Shown here in pieces: positions 26,466 through 35,118 of a stretch of 64,000 bases of DNA. The stretch spans positions 41,003 to 105,002 of the forward strand of contig CANQDR010000001.1 in assembly GCA_947593615.1 (NCBI GenBank). The letters run 5' to 3'. Positions within the stretch are counted from its first letter, which is position 1, and every line of letters begins with the position of its first letter. Both the position numbers and the translations under genes were made by a program. The notes under the pieces are model-generated. The model worked only from the letters and a program-made list of their open reading frames with translations. It searched no databases and was not told where the DNA came from. This stretch comes from an uncultured Clostridia bacterium (GTDB lineage: Bacteria; Bacillota; Clostridia; Oscillospirales; Acutalibacteraceae).

Positions 26466-27767
26466 TTACTGACTTATTATCGCCTGAACAAGCTGTTTTC
26501 CGTTATTGTTTACAGCTGCAAGCGGAATATTAAGCTCACGCTCAACATCATTTGTCGAAATGTCATCAAGGAACAAATCGTTTTCAAATCTCAGCATTGA
26601 TGAAGGAATAATAAGTTTGCTTCCGAGCTCCTTATCTTTGAGCTGGCTTATCAAATCGCCTCCCGTGACAAGTCCCGATACATTTATCTCTCCTCCGAAA
26701 AACCTGTTTTCTATTGCACGGGTGTGAATTTTTATATTCGGAAATTTTTCGTTTATCATTTGCATTATATCCTTCATAAACGGATAAACGCCTGTTCCGC
26801 ACGCTGCTGTTACGGTATGGTTTAAGCTTTCGTCATATTCAAACTCATCAAGCGCCCATTTTACATCATCGGTAAGATATGCAATCATACCCACTCCGTC
26901 CTCAAGCGCCGAAAAATCTTCATAATACTCTGGTTCGGGAATTTTTCGCTCAGCAAGAATATAAAATTCATCGCCTGCGAAAAATATTCGTCTTCCGTAT
27001 TTTTCTTTGCACTCATCTCCGAATTTTTCAATTATGTCAAGCGTCTGCGACGCAGTTTCCTTTGTATACGGTACAAGAGGATATAATCCGTCGCGATAAC
27101 GAGTAAGACCTACAGGCACAATCGCGGTCATTTCAACGCCGAGCTGTTCAAGGTCTGTCATTGTTCTGACAAGCTCGTCGCCGTCGTTTATGCCGGGGCA
27201 TGATACGATTTGACAGTTAAGGGTAATTCCTGCGTCCGCAAAGCGTTTAAGGCAATTCAGCGATTCGCCTGCAAAGCGGTTGTTCATCATTTTGCATCTT
27301 AATTCGGGGTTTGTCGTGTGAACCGACACATTTATCGGGCTTATGTGCATTTTTATTATACGCTCAATTTCATGCTCGGTAATGTTTGTAAGAGTAATAT
27401 AATTGCCGAACAAAAACGATAATCTGCTGTCGTCATCCTTAAAGTACAGAGATTTTCTCATTCCCTTTGGAAGCTGGTCAATAAAGCAAAAAATACATTT
27501 ATTACGGCAGGAATGCTGCTTATCCATAAGATATGATTCAAATTCAAGTCCGATTTCCTCATACTCGCCCTTTTTTATTTCTACAGAGCGTATTTGTCCG
27601 TTTTCGTCCTCAATATCAAGAATCAAATTGCGGTTGACCTGATAAAATCTGTAGTCAAGAACGTCAACAATTTCATTTGAATTTATTGCAAGCAGGGTAT
27701 CTCCCTTTTTTATTCCCGATTTATAAGCGTGACTGTTTACAGCCACATTGAATATTTTTACAGCCAC
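26466..27767 (-). CDS. DUF512-family radical SAM-like protein with N-terminal PDZ domain
   Basis: The 433-residue protein begins with a PDZ-like segment (NSHAYKSGIKKGDTLLAIN). A radical-SAM-type cluster motif (CRNKCIFCFIDQLPKGMR) follows, then the DUF512 C-terminal domain containing CGTGVYPFMKDIM and VSGLVTGGDLI. This matches the clostridial DUF512 proteins, which commonly sit next to der and plsY as here. The substrate and reaction are unknown. The start is a GTG behind GGGGGAAAA. The radical SAM and PDZ combination suggests a modifying enzyme acting on a partner protein or peptide, but that is inference. Confidence 0.88.
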   Translation of the reverse strand: MAVKIFNVAVNSHAYKSGIKKGDTLLAINSNEIVDVLDYRFYQVNRNLILDIEDENGQIRSVEIKKGEYEEIGLEFESYLMDKQHSCRNKCIFCFIDQLPKGMRKSLYFKDDDSRLSFLFGNYITLTNITEHEIERIIKMHISPINVSVHTTNPELRCKMMNNRFAGESLNCLKRFADAGITLNCQIVSCPGINDGDELVRTMTDLEQLGVEMTAIVPVGLTRYRDGLYPLVPYTKETASQTLDIIEKFGDECKEKYGRRIFFAGDEFYILAERKIPEPEYYEDFSALEDGVGMIAYLTDDVKWALDEFEYDESLNHTVTAACGTGVYPFMKDIMQMINEKFPNIKIHTRAIENRFFGGEINVSGLVTGGDLISQLKDKELGSKLIIPSSMLRFENDLFLDDISTNDVERELNIPLAAVNNNGKQLVQAIISQ

Positions 27768-27934
27768 ACTTTTCCCCCTTGCAAACCGCTGACTTTATTC
27801 TCTAAACTTTATTCTCTAATAAGAATTATTGATCAATTATATATTACACAAATTCTAAAAGATAATCAACCATAAAAATGCAAAACAAAAGGGCGAACAG
27901 ATACCTGCCGCCCATAGTGTTCAGTAAAATGAAA

Positions 27935-28123
27935 TTACTTTTCGTCTTTCTTCACGATAACCTGTCTGCCGTTGTACATACCACAGTTACCGCAAGCTCT
28001 GTGAGCTGCCATTAACTCGCCGCAGTTCGGGCAAGCAGTAAGTGTAGGAGCGCTTATCTTCCATACTGTTGAACGTCTTGAACTTTTTCTTGCGTGTGAT
28101 GTTTTTCTCTTTGGTACTGCCAT
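27935..28123 (-). CDS. rpmF: Ribosomal protein L32
   Basis: The 62-residue protein starts MAVPKRKTSHARKSSRR, the standard L32 N-terminus. It has the zinc-binding pairs CPNC and CGNC (about residues 34-49) of the C-plus paralogue form. It is a component of the large ribosomal subunit. An AAGGAGGT site sits 8 bases before the ATG. It follows the yceD gene by 28 bases, the conserved yceD-rpmF pair. Confidence 0.97.
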   Translation of the reverse strand: MAVPKRKTSHARKSSRRSTVWKISAPTLTACPNCGELMAAHRACGNCGMYNGRQVIVKKDEK

Positions 28124-28151
28124 TACAAAGACCTCCTTACAATAATTTATA

Positions 28152-28646
28152 TTAATCCATAAATTGTTTTAGTATCTCAAGTCTTGGGTCAATCTGACGC
28201 TTGTCGCAGGAACAGTCACCCTCGTTGAGGTTTTTGCCGCATATATGGCATAATCCTTTGCAGTCGTCTTTGCAAAGATTTTTCTGCGGAAGCGTAAGAA
28301 GAATGTCCGAAATGACAATCTCATCAAGCTCGAGTTTATAATCAGGGGTTTCAATATAATCGTCGTTGCCGTCATCAGCCAAAGTCTGCACAAGCTTATG
28401 AATAAAACTCATATTCATACGTCTTGTAAACTCTTCGCCGCACCTGTCGCAATTACGGGTGTAATCAAAATTAATATCAAGCGTAACGCTTACAAGGCTT
28501 GCTCTGTTCTTTGCCGTAGCGGTAACATCAATCGGAGTTCTGAATGGAAAAACACCGTCAATGTCAATCTCTGCAATATCAAGCTTATAGTTAACCTGTT
28601 TCTCTTCTCCCTCATTTTGAAAGACGGATTTAAGTTCAAAAAGCAT
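28152..28646 (-). CDS. yceD: YceD/DUF177 family protein
   Basis: Beginning at the ATG at 28646, which has an AGAGGTG site, the product has 164 residues. It shows the DUF177 pattern: RNCDRCGEEF in the middle and a C-terminal Cys cluster (CKDDCKGLCHICGKNLNEG) before a conserved DPRLEILKQF end. YceD is encoded upstream of rpmF in most bacteria and is linked to 23S rRNA accumulation. The seven upstream in-frame codons lack a proper ribosome site and are excluded. The Cys pairs likely bind zinc. Confidence 0.92.
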   Translation of the reverse strand: MLFELKSVFQNEGEEKQVNYKLDIAEIDIDGVFPFRTPIDVTATAKNRASLVSVTLDINFDYTRNCDRCGEEFTRRMNMSFIHKLVQTLADDGNDDYIETPDYKLELDEIVISDILLTLPQKNLCKDDCKGLCHICGKNLNEGDCSCDKRQIDPRLEILKQFMD

Positions 28647-28811
28647 GTTTGCACCTCTTGACCGCATAAACGCATATTAAAACGCTGTTTATTATTATAC
28701 AAAAGGATTTATCCTTTGTCAACTAAAAAATATGATAAAATAAGGATTATTTTTTAGTAAAAACTCGTACAATGCTATTATAATTCCAAATAAGAATATT
28801 ATTATTTATAA

Positions 28812-29723
28812 TTACAGTCCATAAACATTATCCTCGCCTTTCGCATATTTCTTCACAGCCTCCATAAACAGCTTGGCGGCAGGATTTGCAATATCCTTTT
28901 TCCACGCCATTACATAAGCTATGCTGGTATCTGCGTCTTCTATAGTTAATATGTCGGTATAATCCTGCGATGTAAATGACGCAAGCGACTGCGGAATTAC
29001 AGAAATTCCTATTCCCGAAGAAACTGCCACATACATTGATATTAAATCGTCAAATGCGCTTTCTATATTTGGAGATATATGAAATGTGCGGAGCAGATCC
29101 ATTATTTCCATATAAACTATTGGAGATACCGTTTCCGACAGGAGCAAAAGCTTTTCATTCGCTATTTCCTGCAAGCTTATGCTTTTTCTTCCTGAAAACT
29201 TATGCTTTTTTGCAGTAACAACCGACAATGACTCGTAATGTGTAACCAGCACTTCTATTCCCGAGTTTTCAGGTACCATATCCCGAGGCATAAAGCAAAA
29301 GTCGTAATCTCCTCCTATTATAGCCTGACTTCTGTCTGCATCGTCAATCTGGCGGACATCAACTGTAATTCCCGGATATTTTTCGGAAAAATCCGATATA
29401 CATTTTGCCGGAAAAGAAAGCGATGTAACGTCACAGCCCAAAGTAATTTTGCCCTGTCCGCCGTCGTGCATTTGTTTGATTACCGTTTTTGCATTTTTCA
29501 GGGTATCTACAATTTCAATTGCATACGGCAAAAACGTTTTTCCCTCATTTGTAATAAGTACGTCCCTGTGTGAACGGGTAAAAAGCTGTACGCCGAATTC
29601 TTTTTCAAGGTCGCTTATATATCTGCTTACGGTTGACTGCGATACATAGTTGCGGCGTGCCGCTTCCGAAAAATTGAGCGTCTGGGCTACCGAAATAAAA
29701 CAATTGAGCTGATTAATATCCAA
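28812..29723 (-). CDS. LysR-family transcriptional regulator
   Basis: The 303-residue protein has an N-terminal LysR helix-turn-helix (FSEAARRNYVSQSTVSRYISDLEKEFGVQLF) and a periplasmic-binding-protein-like effector domain (about residues 90-295). The start is TTG behind GGGTGAAT. It is transcribed divergently from the fabF-ligase-thioesterase operon, and the intergenic space holds inverted TGCAAA half-sites. By the usual LysR logic it controls that operon, probably in response to a small molecule or CoA/fatty-acid metabolite; the effector is not identifiable. Confidence 0.93.
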   Translation of the reverse strand: MDINQLNCFISVAQTLNFSEAARRNYVSQSTVSRYISDLEKEFGVQLFTRSHRDVLITNEGKTFLPYAIEIVDTLKNAKTVIKQMHDGGQGKITLGCDVTSLSFPAKCISDFSEKYPGITVDVRQIDDADRSQAIIGGDYDFCFMPRDMVPENSGIEVLVTHYESLSVVTAKKHKFSGRKSISLQEIANEKLLLLSETVSPIVYMEIMDLLRTFHISPNIESAFDDLISMYVAVSSGIGISVIPQSLASFTSQDYTDILTIEDADTSIAYVMAWKKDIANPAAKLFMEAVKKYAKGEDNVYGL

Positions 29724-29782
29724 TATAATTCACCCTTTTTTAATTTTTATTTTAAATTTTATTGCACAACAGCGAAGATATT

Positions 29783-29827
29783 ATGCAAAAATTAAATACT
29801 TTGCACTTTAATTACATAATTTTGCAT
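29783..29827. promoter_or_regulatory. Candidate LysR operator: inverted TGCAAAA half-sites
   Basis: ATGCAAAAATT at 29783-29793 and AATTTTGCAT at 29818-29827 form an inverted repeat, with extra TTGCAC copies nearby (29762 and 29801). It lies between the LysR start and the -35 box of the fabF promoter, where LysR-type activators bind. Assignment rests on position and symmetry only. Confidence 0.45.
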
Positions 29828-29838
29828 TAACGTTCCTG

Positions 29839-29867
29839 TTGAAATATTATCCAAACTCTGTTATAAT
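29839..29867 (+). promoter_or_regulatory. SigmaA-type promoter for the fabF operon
   Basis: TTGAAA at 29839 and a perfect TATAAT at 29862 are separated by 17 bases. The -10 box is about 70 bases upstream of the fabF start. Confidence 0.8.
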
Positions 29868-29938
29868 CCAAGTATAGCATAATAATATGCAGAATGTAAA
29901 TAACTATTTTTATAATTTTGTGCAGGGAGATGATTTCT

Positions 29939-31159
29939 TTGAAAAAAATCGTAATCACAGGTATGGGTGCGGTTACTCCGGTTGGAATAGGTGTAGATAC
30001 CTACTGGAAAAATATTACATCAGGTATGTCGGGAATTGACACTATCAAAAGTTTTGACCCGTCAGAGCTTGCAGTACAGATTGCAGGTGAAGTAAAAGAT
30101 TTTAATCCGTCGGATTATATGCCCAAGGACTTAATTAGAAAAACTGACCCGTTTATGCAGTACGCATATATCTCTGCAGAAGAAGCTCTTAAACAGAGTG
30201 AACTTAAAATTGAACCTGAAAGAACGGGAATAATCATGGGAACCGCAATGAGCGGAATTGCAACAATTGCCTTTACACAGGACGCTCTTTCAAGCGCATC
30301 TCACAAAAAGGTCGGTCCGAGATTTATTCCTAAAATACTCGGCAATATTGCCGCTGCGAACATTGCTATTGATTACAATATTCAGGGACCAAGCTTTACG
30401 GTAAGCACAGCCTGCTCATCGGGCGGAGACGCAATAAACACTGCCTGTATGTGCATACAGGCAGGAAAAGCCGATGTTATGCTTGCCATAGGTGCAGAGT
30501 CGGTGCTCTGTCCGCTCGTAATTTATTCGCTTGCAAATGCCAAAGCACTGTCAAGAAGAAACGACTGTCCCTCAAGCGCAAGCAGACCATTTGACATAAC
30601 TCGCGACGGATTTGTTATAGGAGAAGGCGGCGGCGCGCTTATACTTGAAACCGAGGAACACGCACTTGCAAGAGGTGCAAAAATCTACGGTGAAATCATA
30701 GGCTGCGGCAACACGGGAGACGCCTATCACGTTACCGCTCCCCATCCCGAAGGAAAAGGAGCAATTGCCTGTATGAAGCAGGCAATTGCCGACGCAGGCA
30801 TAGACGCAGGCGAAATCGGTTATATTAACGCACACGGAACAGCTACAAATAAAGGTGATGCTGTTGAAACATCTTCAATTAAAAAGGTTTTCGGAGATAA
30901 ACTGCCGTATGTAAGCTCTACAAAGGGTGCTACGGGACATATGATGGGTGCAGGAGGAATTACGGAAACCATTACCTGCTTAAAAGCTATTGAAACAGGC
31001 ATTATCCCACCGACGATCAATCTCAGCGAGGTTGACCCCGAGTGTGCAGGAATTGATTATGTTGCCAACACAGCTAAAAAAGCAGACATAAAATACGCTA
31101 TGTCAAACGCTTTTGGATTTGGCGGACAAAACTCAAGCATAATCGTAGGAAAATACTGA
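29939..31159 (+). CDS. fabF: 3-oxoacyl-[ACP] synthase II (KAS II)
   Basis: From the TTG at 29939, which lies behind AGGGAGATGAT, the protein has 406 residues. It carries the Cys-His-His catalytic triad of condensing enzymes: Cys in STACSSGGDA, His in HGTATNKGDAVE and His in GATGHMMGAGG. It condenses malonyl-ACP with an acyl-ACP. An in-frame ATG at 29930 lies too close to the ribosome site. It is not in a fatty-acid synthesis gene cluster; instead it heads an operon with an acyl-CoA ligase and a thioesterase, divergent from a LysR gene. It may therefore serve a specialised acyl product. Confidence 0.9.
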   Translation: MKKIVITGMGAVTPVGIGVDTYWKNITSGMSGIDTIKSFDPSELAVQIAGEVKDFNPSDYMPKDLIRKTDPFMQYAYISAEEALKQSELKIEPERTGIIMGTAMSGIATIAFTQDALSSASHKKVGPRFIPKILGNIAAANIAIDYNIQGPSFTVSTACSSGGDAINTACMCIQAGKADVMLAIGAESVLCPLVIYSLANAKALSRRNDCPSSASRPFDITRDGFVIGEGGGALILETEEHALARGAKIYGEIIGCGNTGDAYHVTAPHPEGKGAIACMKQAIADAGIDAGEIGYINAHGTATNKGDAVETSSIKKVFGDKLPYVSSTKGATGHMMGAGGITETITCLKAIETGIIPPTINLSEVDPECAGIDYVANTAKKADIKYAMSNAFGFGGQNSSIIVGKY

Positions 31160-31186
31160 TTTTATATTTAGAAATGAGGAAATTTA

Positions 31187-32848
31187 ATGACATTAACATA
31201 TAATTCTGAGATGTTCAAAGAAACATTCGAAAGCGAGTTTACATGGCTGAACGGATTTATGAGAAATGTGCGCCGCTTTGGATATAAAATTGCCGCTGTT
31301 GATGCTTTATCTGGAAAAGTCTGGACGTATGACGAATTAAATAAGGATTCAAACATGCTTGCCAATGCTTTAAAAAAAGACGGGGTTAAGAAAAGCGATG
31401 TAGTATTTTTACAGTTATATAACTCTCCTCAGTTTCTGTTCGGGTATATCGCTCCTCAGAAAATAGGAGCAATATGCAATCCTGCAAATTTCAATCTGTC
31501 ACCCGGCGAAACAGCAGAAATTATCAGTCACAACAAGCCTAAGGTTTATATTTATGATGTTGAAATGATTGACACGGCTGCTAAAGCGCTTTCAATTTCA
31601 TCACATAAGCCCGATATTATTATTGCAGTTAATAATCTTCAAAAGGAAATCAGTCTGCCCGAAGGGCATATTCTGTATGAAAATTATGTTGCAAACAGCT
31701 CAGATGAAAATCCTCCAATCGACTTTGAGCCTCATATTTACGACGAGATCGTAAGACTTCAGACATCAGGAACTACCGGCACTCCAAAAGGCGTTCCGCT
31801 CAACAATATAAACGAGGTTTTATCGGCTCATGATGTAATTATGCACTTTCCTCTTAATCCTACAGACGTTACAATGAATATGACTCCTTGGTTTCACAGA
31901 GGAGGACTTCATTCAGGCGGCCCTACACCTACTCTTTATGCAGGTGCGTCACTTGTAATTTTAAGAACCTTCAATCCCAAAACATGCCTTGACTGCGTTG
32001 AAAAATATAAAATTACCTATCTTACAGGCGTACCCTCGGTTCTCAGCCTTCTGGCAAACCGTCAGGAAAAGCATCCTTCGGATATTTCTTCTCTGAAAGG
32101 TATTATAACTATGGGAAGTCCGCTTGAAAAGGAAGCCTGCATACGCTTTCAGAAGGTGCTCACTCCGAATATTTTTAACGGCTACGGAACGACGGAATCA
32201 TTCTGGAATACGTTCCTTCGTCCGTTTGATTTACCCGAAATGTCGGGTACGGCAGGCCGCTCCTGTACTGACGACGAGGTACGGATCGTCAAAGTCTATG
32301 ACGATAAAAAGGCAGAGCCGAGCGATACTGTTCCTACAGATAATCAGACAGAGGGCGAGATCATTATTAAATGTCCTGCAAAATCGACCTACTGTTATGT
32401 TAACAACGAAAAAGCGACAGCTGATAAATTTTATAAAGGCTGGATGTACACAGGCGATATAGGTACCTGGGATGAAAAACAGTTTATCACCATAGCCGGA
32501 AGAAAAGACGATATGATTATCAGCAAGGGTGAAAATATTTATCCAGCAAGAATTGAAGAGGTTCTGAATCAGCATCCAAAGGTTTCGGAATGTATAGTTA
32601 CAGGCGTTCCCGACAGCACAAGAGGCGAATCTATCGCCGCATATGTTATTGCAGAGGATGAAAGTCTTACTGTTGAAGAATTGCTCGACTACTGTGCAAA
32701 GTCGCCTAATATTTCAAAATATCAGTCGCCGCGCTATTACCGCTTTGTAACAGAGCTTCCGCATACTGCCACAGGCAAAAAACAGCATTATATTATAAAA
32801 AAGCAGGCAAAAGATGATCTTGAAAAAGGTCTTTTATTGAGAAAATAA
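31187..32848 (+). CDS. Acyl-CoA synthetase / AMP-forming ligase
   Basis: The 553-residue protein has the adenylate-forming (ANL) motifs: TSGTTGTPKGVPL (P-loop), YGTTESFW (A5-type), GWMYTGDIG and KGENIYPARIEEVLNQHPKV, ending with a lysine in TGKKQHYIIKK. It activates a carboxylic acid as acyl-AMP and transfers it to CoA (or possibly to an ACP). The specific acid cannot be read from the sequence; the overall pattern resembles medium/long-chain or aryl acid ligases. It begins 27 bases after fabF with an ATGAGGAAA site and is followed 13 bases later by the thioesterase, so the three form one operon. Confidence 0.88.
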   Translation: MTLTYNSEMFKETFESEFTWLNGFMRNVRRFGYKIAAVDALSGKVWTYDELNKDSNMLANALKKDGVKKSDVVFLQLYNSPQFLFGYIAPQKIGAICNPANFNLSPGETAEIISHNKPKVYIYDVEMIDTAAKALSISSHKPDIIIAVNNLQKEISLPEGHILYENYVANSSDENPPIDFEPHIYDEIVRLQTSGTTGTPKGVPLNNINEVLSAHDVIMHFPLNPTDVTMNMTPWFHRGGLHSGGPTPTLYAGASLVILRTFNPKTCLDCVEKYKITYLTGVPSVLSLLANRQEKHPSDISSLKGIITMGSPLEKEACIRFQKVLTPNIFNGYGTTESFWNTFLRPFDLPEMSGTAGRSCTDDEVRIVKVYDDKKAEPSDTVPTDNQTEGEIIIKCPAKSTYCYVNNEKATADKFYKGWMYTGDIGTWDEKQFITIAGRKDDMIISKGENIYPARIEEVLNQHPKVSECIVTGVPDSTRGESIAAYVIAEDESLTVEELLDYCAKSPNISKYQSPRYYRFVTELPHTATGKKQHYIIKKQAKDDLEKGLLLRK

Positions 32849-32861
32849 AGTTGGTGCAAAT

Positions 32862-33281
32862 ATGGAAAATAAACTGTATAAAAGACGCGTAGCTTATTAT
32901 GAAACCGATTGTATGCGCATTGTTCATCATTCAAACTATTTCAGATATTTTGAGGAGGCTCGCATAAATTTCATGCACAACATCGGATGCGATGTAAAAG
33001 AAATGGAAAATCTCGGACTTATTATTCCAAATGTTGACGCTTACGCAAGATACAAACAGCCCATTGAATTTTCAGACGAAATAATAATTGAAGTCAAGTT
33101 TACGGAATTCAACGGTTCAAAAATGAATTTTGAATACATTATAAAATTCGCCGATACAGACAAAGTTGTGGCAACGGGACACACAACTCACTGCTTTGTC
33201 AACCGAGAAATGAAGCCTATAAGTATTAAACGCACATTTCCCGAAATTTACCGCAAATTAACAGAAAATCTTTCTGCATAA
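32862..33281 (+). CDS. Hotdog-fold acyl-CoA thioesterase (YbgC/4-HBA-CoA type)
   Basis: The 139-residue protein has the family active-site region YETDCMRIVHHSNYFRYFEEAR, with the catalytic Asp in the first strand of the hotdog helix. It ends with GHTTHCFVNREMKPI. Such enzymes release acyl groups from CoA or ACP. Its position as the last gene of the fabF-ligase operon makes it likely to hydrolyse the product or an intermediate made there. The ribosome site (TTGGTG) is weaker than those of its neighbours. A strong terminator follows. Confidence 0.9.
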   Translation: MENKLYKRRVAYYETDCMRIVHHSNYFRYFEEARINFMHNIGCDVKEMENLGLIIPNVDAYARYKQPIEFSDEIIIEVKFTEFNGSKMNFEYIIKFADTDKVVATGHTTHCFVNREMKPISIKRTFPEIYRKLTENLSA

Positions 33282-33293
33282 TAACAAATTTTG

Positions 33294-33317
33294 CTGCTCT
33301 AAATATTTAGGGCAGCT
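33294..33317 (+). terminator. Terminator of the fabF-ligase-thioesterase operon
   Basis: An 11-bp stem (GCTGCTCTAAA with TTTAGGGCAGC, one G-U pair) is followed by six Ts on the plus strand, starting 12 bases after the thioesterase stop. Confidence 0.88.
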
Positions 33318-33428
33318 TTTTTATGTTATGTGAAATTAATCGGCAATACTCTGATAAGTTGCCTAAATTGTGAGCGGATTCACATCTATTTTATATTTTG
33401 AAATATTTATAATTTTTTATGAATAATA

Positions 33429-33456
33429 TTGAAATTTCTGTTTAAAATGGTATAAT
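33429..33456 (+). promoter_or_regulatory. SigmaA-type promoter for the thioredoxin gene
   Basis: TTGAAA at 33429 and TATAAT at 33451 are separated by 16 bases. The start codon of the thioredoxin gene is about 90 bases downstream. Confidence 0.7.
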
Positions 33457-33546
33457 AAGAGTAGAAACAGCAAATAAATAAAATAAAAGTACCATTTTAT
33501 TTTTAATAAAGCTGAAATTTTATTAATTAGAAAGGATGTTTCTAAT

Positions 33547-33861
33547 ATGATAGATACAATTTACGCAGAGGATTTTAATTCAAAGGTAATAAAATCAAAA
33601 AAACCGGTAATCGTTGACTTTTTTGCAGAATGGTGCGGTCCGTGTAAAATGCTTTCTCCTGTTCTGGAGACACTTTCGGACAATAATCCGGATTTTGATT
33701 TTTATAAAGTAAACGCTGATGAAAATCCACAGCTTGCCTCAGCCTATGAAATAAGCTCAATTCCAAATGTGCTCATATTCAAAAACGGCGAGGTAGTTGA
33801 CAGTTCATTAGGCTATAAAACACAGGAGCAAATGCAAAAGCTGCTTGATAATCACAGGTGA
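33547..33861 (+). CDS. trxA: Thioredoxin
   Basis: The 104-residue protein has the thioredoxin fold signature IVDFFAEWCGPCKMLSPVL with the redox pair Cys30/Cys33, and the cis-Pro segment ISSIPNVLIF. It is a general protein disulfide reductant in the cytoplasm. An AAAGGATG site precedes the ATG. No thioredoxin reductase of the usual FAD type lies nearby. Instead the next gene, overlapping the stop codon, encodes a small protein with the cysteine layout of ferredoxin-thioredoxin reductase. Confidence 0.95.
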   Translation: MIDTIYAEDFNSKVIKSKKPVIVDFFAEWCGPCKMLSPVLETLSDNNPDFDFYKVNADENPQLASAYEISSIPNVLIFKNGEVVDSSLGYKTQEQMQKLLDNHR

Positions 33862-34064
33862 GGAATGTGAGAATACTATTAAACGAGGACAAAGAGGTTG
33901 TAAGAGCCGTAAGGCAAGGTCTTAAACGCACAGGAGGATACTGCCCCTGTATGCTTGTAAAAAGTGAGCAGACAAAGTGTATGTGCGAGGATTTTAAAGA
34001 AAAAATTGCAGACCCCGATTTTGAGGGATACTGTCATTGTCTGATGTATTATAAACAAAAATAG
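33858..34064 (+). CDS. Small ferredoxin-thioredoxin reductase catalytic-subunit-like protein
   Basis: The 68-residue product has six cysteines in three CxC motifs: CPC (29, 31), CMC (41, 43) and CHC (59, 61). The catalytic subunit of ferredoxin-thioredoxin reductase has CPC, CPC and CHC in the same order. There, four cysteines hold a 4Fe-4S cluster and two form the active disulfide that reduces thioredoxin. Here the spacings (9 and 15) differ from the plant enzyme but all six residues are kept. The start is uncertain: GTG at 33858 overlaps the thioredoxin stop, and a GTG at 33867 is also possible. Genetic coupling to thioredoxin strongly suggests that it reduces this thioredoxin. Confidence 0.78.
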   Translation: MRNVRILLNEDKEVVRAVRQGLKRTGGYCPCMLVKSEQTKCMCEDFKEKIADPDFEGYCHCLMYYKQK

Positions 34065-34071
34065 TATTATC

Positions 34072-34101
34072 AAAAACGCTTCGGAAATCCGAAGCGTTTT
34101 T
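34072..34101. terminator. Bidirectional terminator between the Trx operon and the CBS gene
   Basis: A 14-bp stem (AAAAACGCTTCGGA with its complement) has a 2-base loop and A/T tracts on both sides. It starts 8 bases after the FTR-like gene and ends 5 bases before the end of the convergent CBS gene, so it serves both strands. Confidence 0.9.
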
Positions 34102-34105
34102 CTCA

Positions 34106-34501
34106 TTATTTTTCAATAAAATATCTTAAAATATCCTGACGGGTTACAATCCCTATAAATGTACCAATGTCGTCGGTAACGGGAATAAAGTTTTGGTTCA
34201 TGGCGCGGTTGAGAAGTTCATTCATTTCAACGTCAATCTTTACGGCAGGATTAAAATCTTTTCGTATTATATCCCTTACATAATACTTTTCCTGCTGCTT
34301 CATTCCCTCGGTATTTTTATCGACTATGTAATACAGGAAATCACCTTCGCTGACCGTTCCCACATACTTTCCGTCCTCTGAAATAACAGGGATAGCAGTA
34401 TAGCTATGGACTCGCATTTTCTCAAGTCCCTGTCTGAGTGTATTGTTCTCATAAATATATTTTACCATTTCTTTAGGCTTTAACAGCATTATTACGTTCA
34501 T
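34106..34501 (-). CDS. Two-CBS-domain protein
   Basis: The 131-residue protein consists of two CBS motifs only: LRQGLEKMRVHSYTAIPVI followed by GTVSEGDFLYYI, and NELLNRAMNQNFIPVTDD followed by GIVTRQDILRYF. Stand-alone CBS pairs bind adenine nucleotides or related ligands and often regulate enzymes or act as sensors. The partner is unknown. The start has AAAGAGGTA upstream. It lies downstream of a small membrane protein gene on the same strand with a 67-base gap. Confidence 0.9.
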   Translation of the reverse strand: MNVIMLLKPKEMVKYIYENNTLRQGLEKMRVHSYTAIPVISEDGKYVGTVSEGDFLYYIVDKNTEGMKQQEKYYVRDIIRKDFNPAVKIDVEMNELLNRAMNQNFIPVTDDIGTFIGIVTRQDILRYFIEK

Positions 34502-34568
34502 TTTTACCTCTTTATTATTAATTATTAATTTTCACCGATCACTGTCTGAAAACTGTTTTTGACTTAAA

Positions 34569-35015
34569 TTACTTAATAATTTTTGATGTCAAATAAAGCT
34601 CACCTATAAGATACACAATTCCTGCGGTAAGCAAAAGGGTTTTTACCTGTAGAAGTCCGCTGAACATCACTATGATCGCAGACAGTACGGTAATCGCATA
34701 TGCCAAGGCTTTGCTCTCTTTTTTAAAAAATAAAATCCACAGCAATACATACAGCGTCGTCATAACAGATACTGAAATCAGCCAGAACGACTTCATTACT
34801 ATTTCAGGAGAAGTAAATCCCTCTTCAAGCACACCTATATTGACAGCCATTAAAAAAGCGCTGCAATACTTCCCTATTCTGCTGATATACAGCATTGCCC
34901 TGTTGTCAACTGCGCTCAAATCATAATTATGCGTTCTTGCATATACTATATGAGGAATTATCAGGACAATTGTAACCAAAAGTCCGTAAACATTTATTAC
35001 ATCAAAAAATCCCAT
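34569..35015 (-). CDS. Small integral membrane protein of unknown function
   Basis: The 148-residue product has about four to five hydrophobic segments (near residues 8-24, 48-62, 78-96, 104-121 and 125-142) and short polar loops such as YARTHNYDLSAVDNRAM. No family is recognised with confidence. GGGGCAGAGA lies before the ATG. A perfect 19-base palindrome (35119-35137) overlaps its likely promoter, suggesting control by a dimeric repressor. Its function is unknown. Confidence 0.65.
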   Translation of the reverse strand: MGFFDVINVYGLLVTIVLIIPHIVYARTHNYDLSAVDNRAMLYISRIGKYCSAFLMAVNIGVLEEGFTSPEIVMKSFWLISVSVMTTLYVLLWILFFKKESKALAYAITVLSAIIVMFSGLLQVKTLLLTAGIVYLIGELYLTSKIIK

Positions 35016-35118
35016 TCTCTGCCCCGTTATAATATTTATTGATTATTTTCGGCGTATTCGCAAAACTGATTAGTTTTGCTCCAGTAATTTATGTTCTCGT
35101 TTATTTTACCATATAGTC

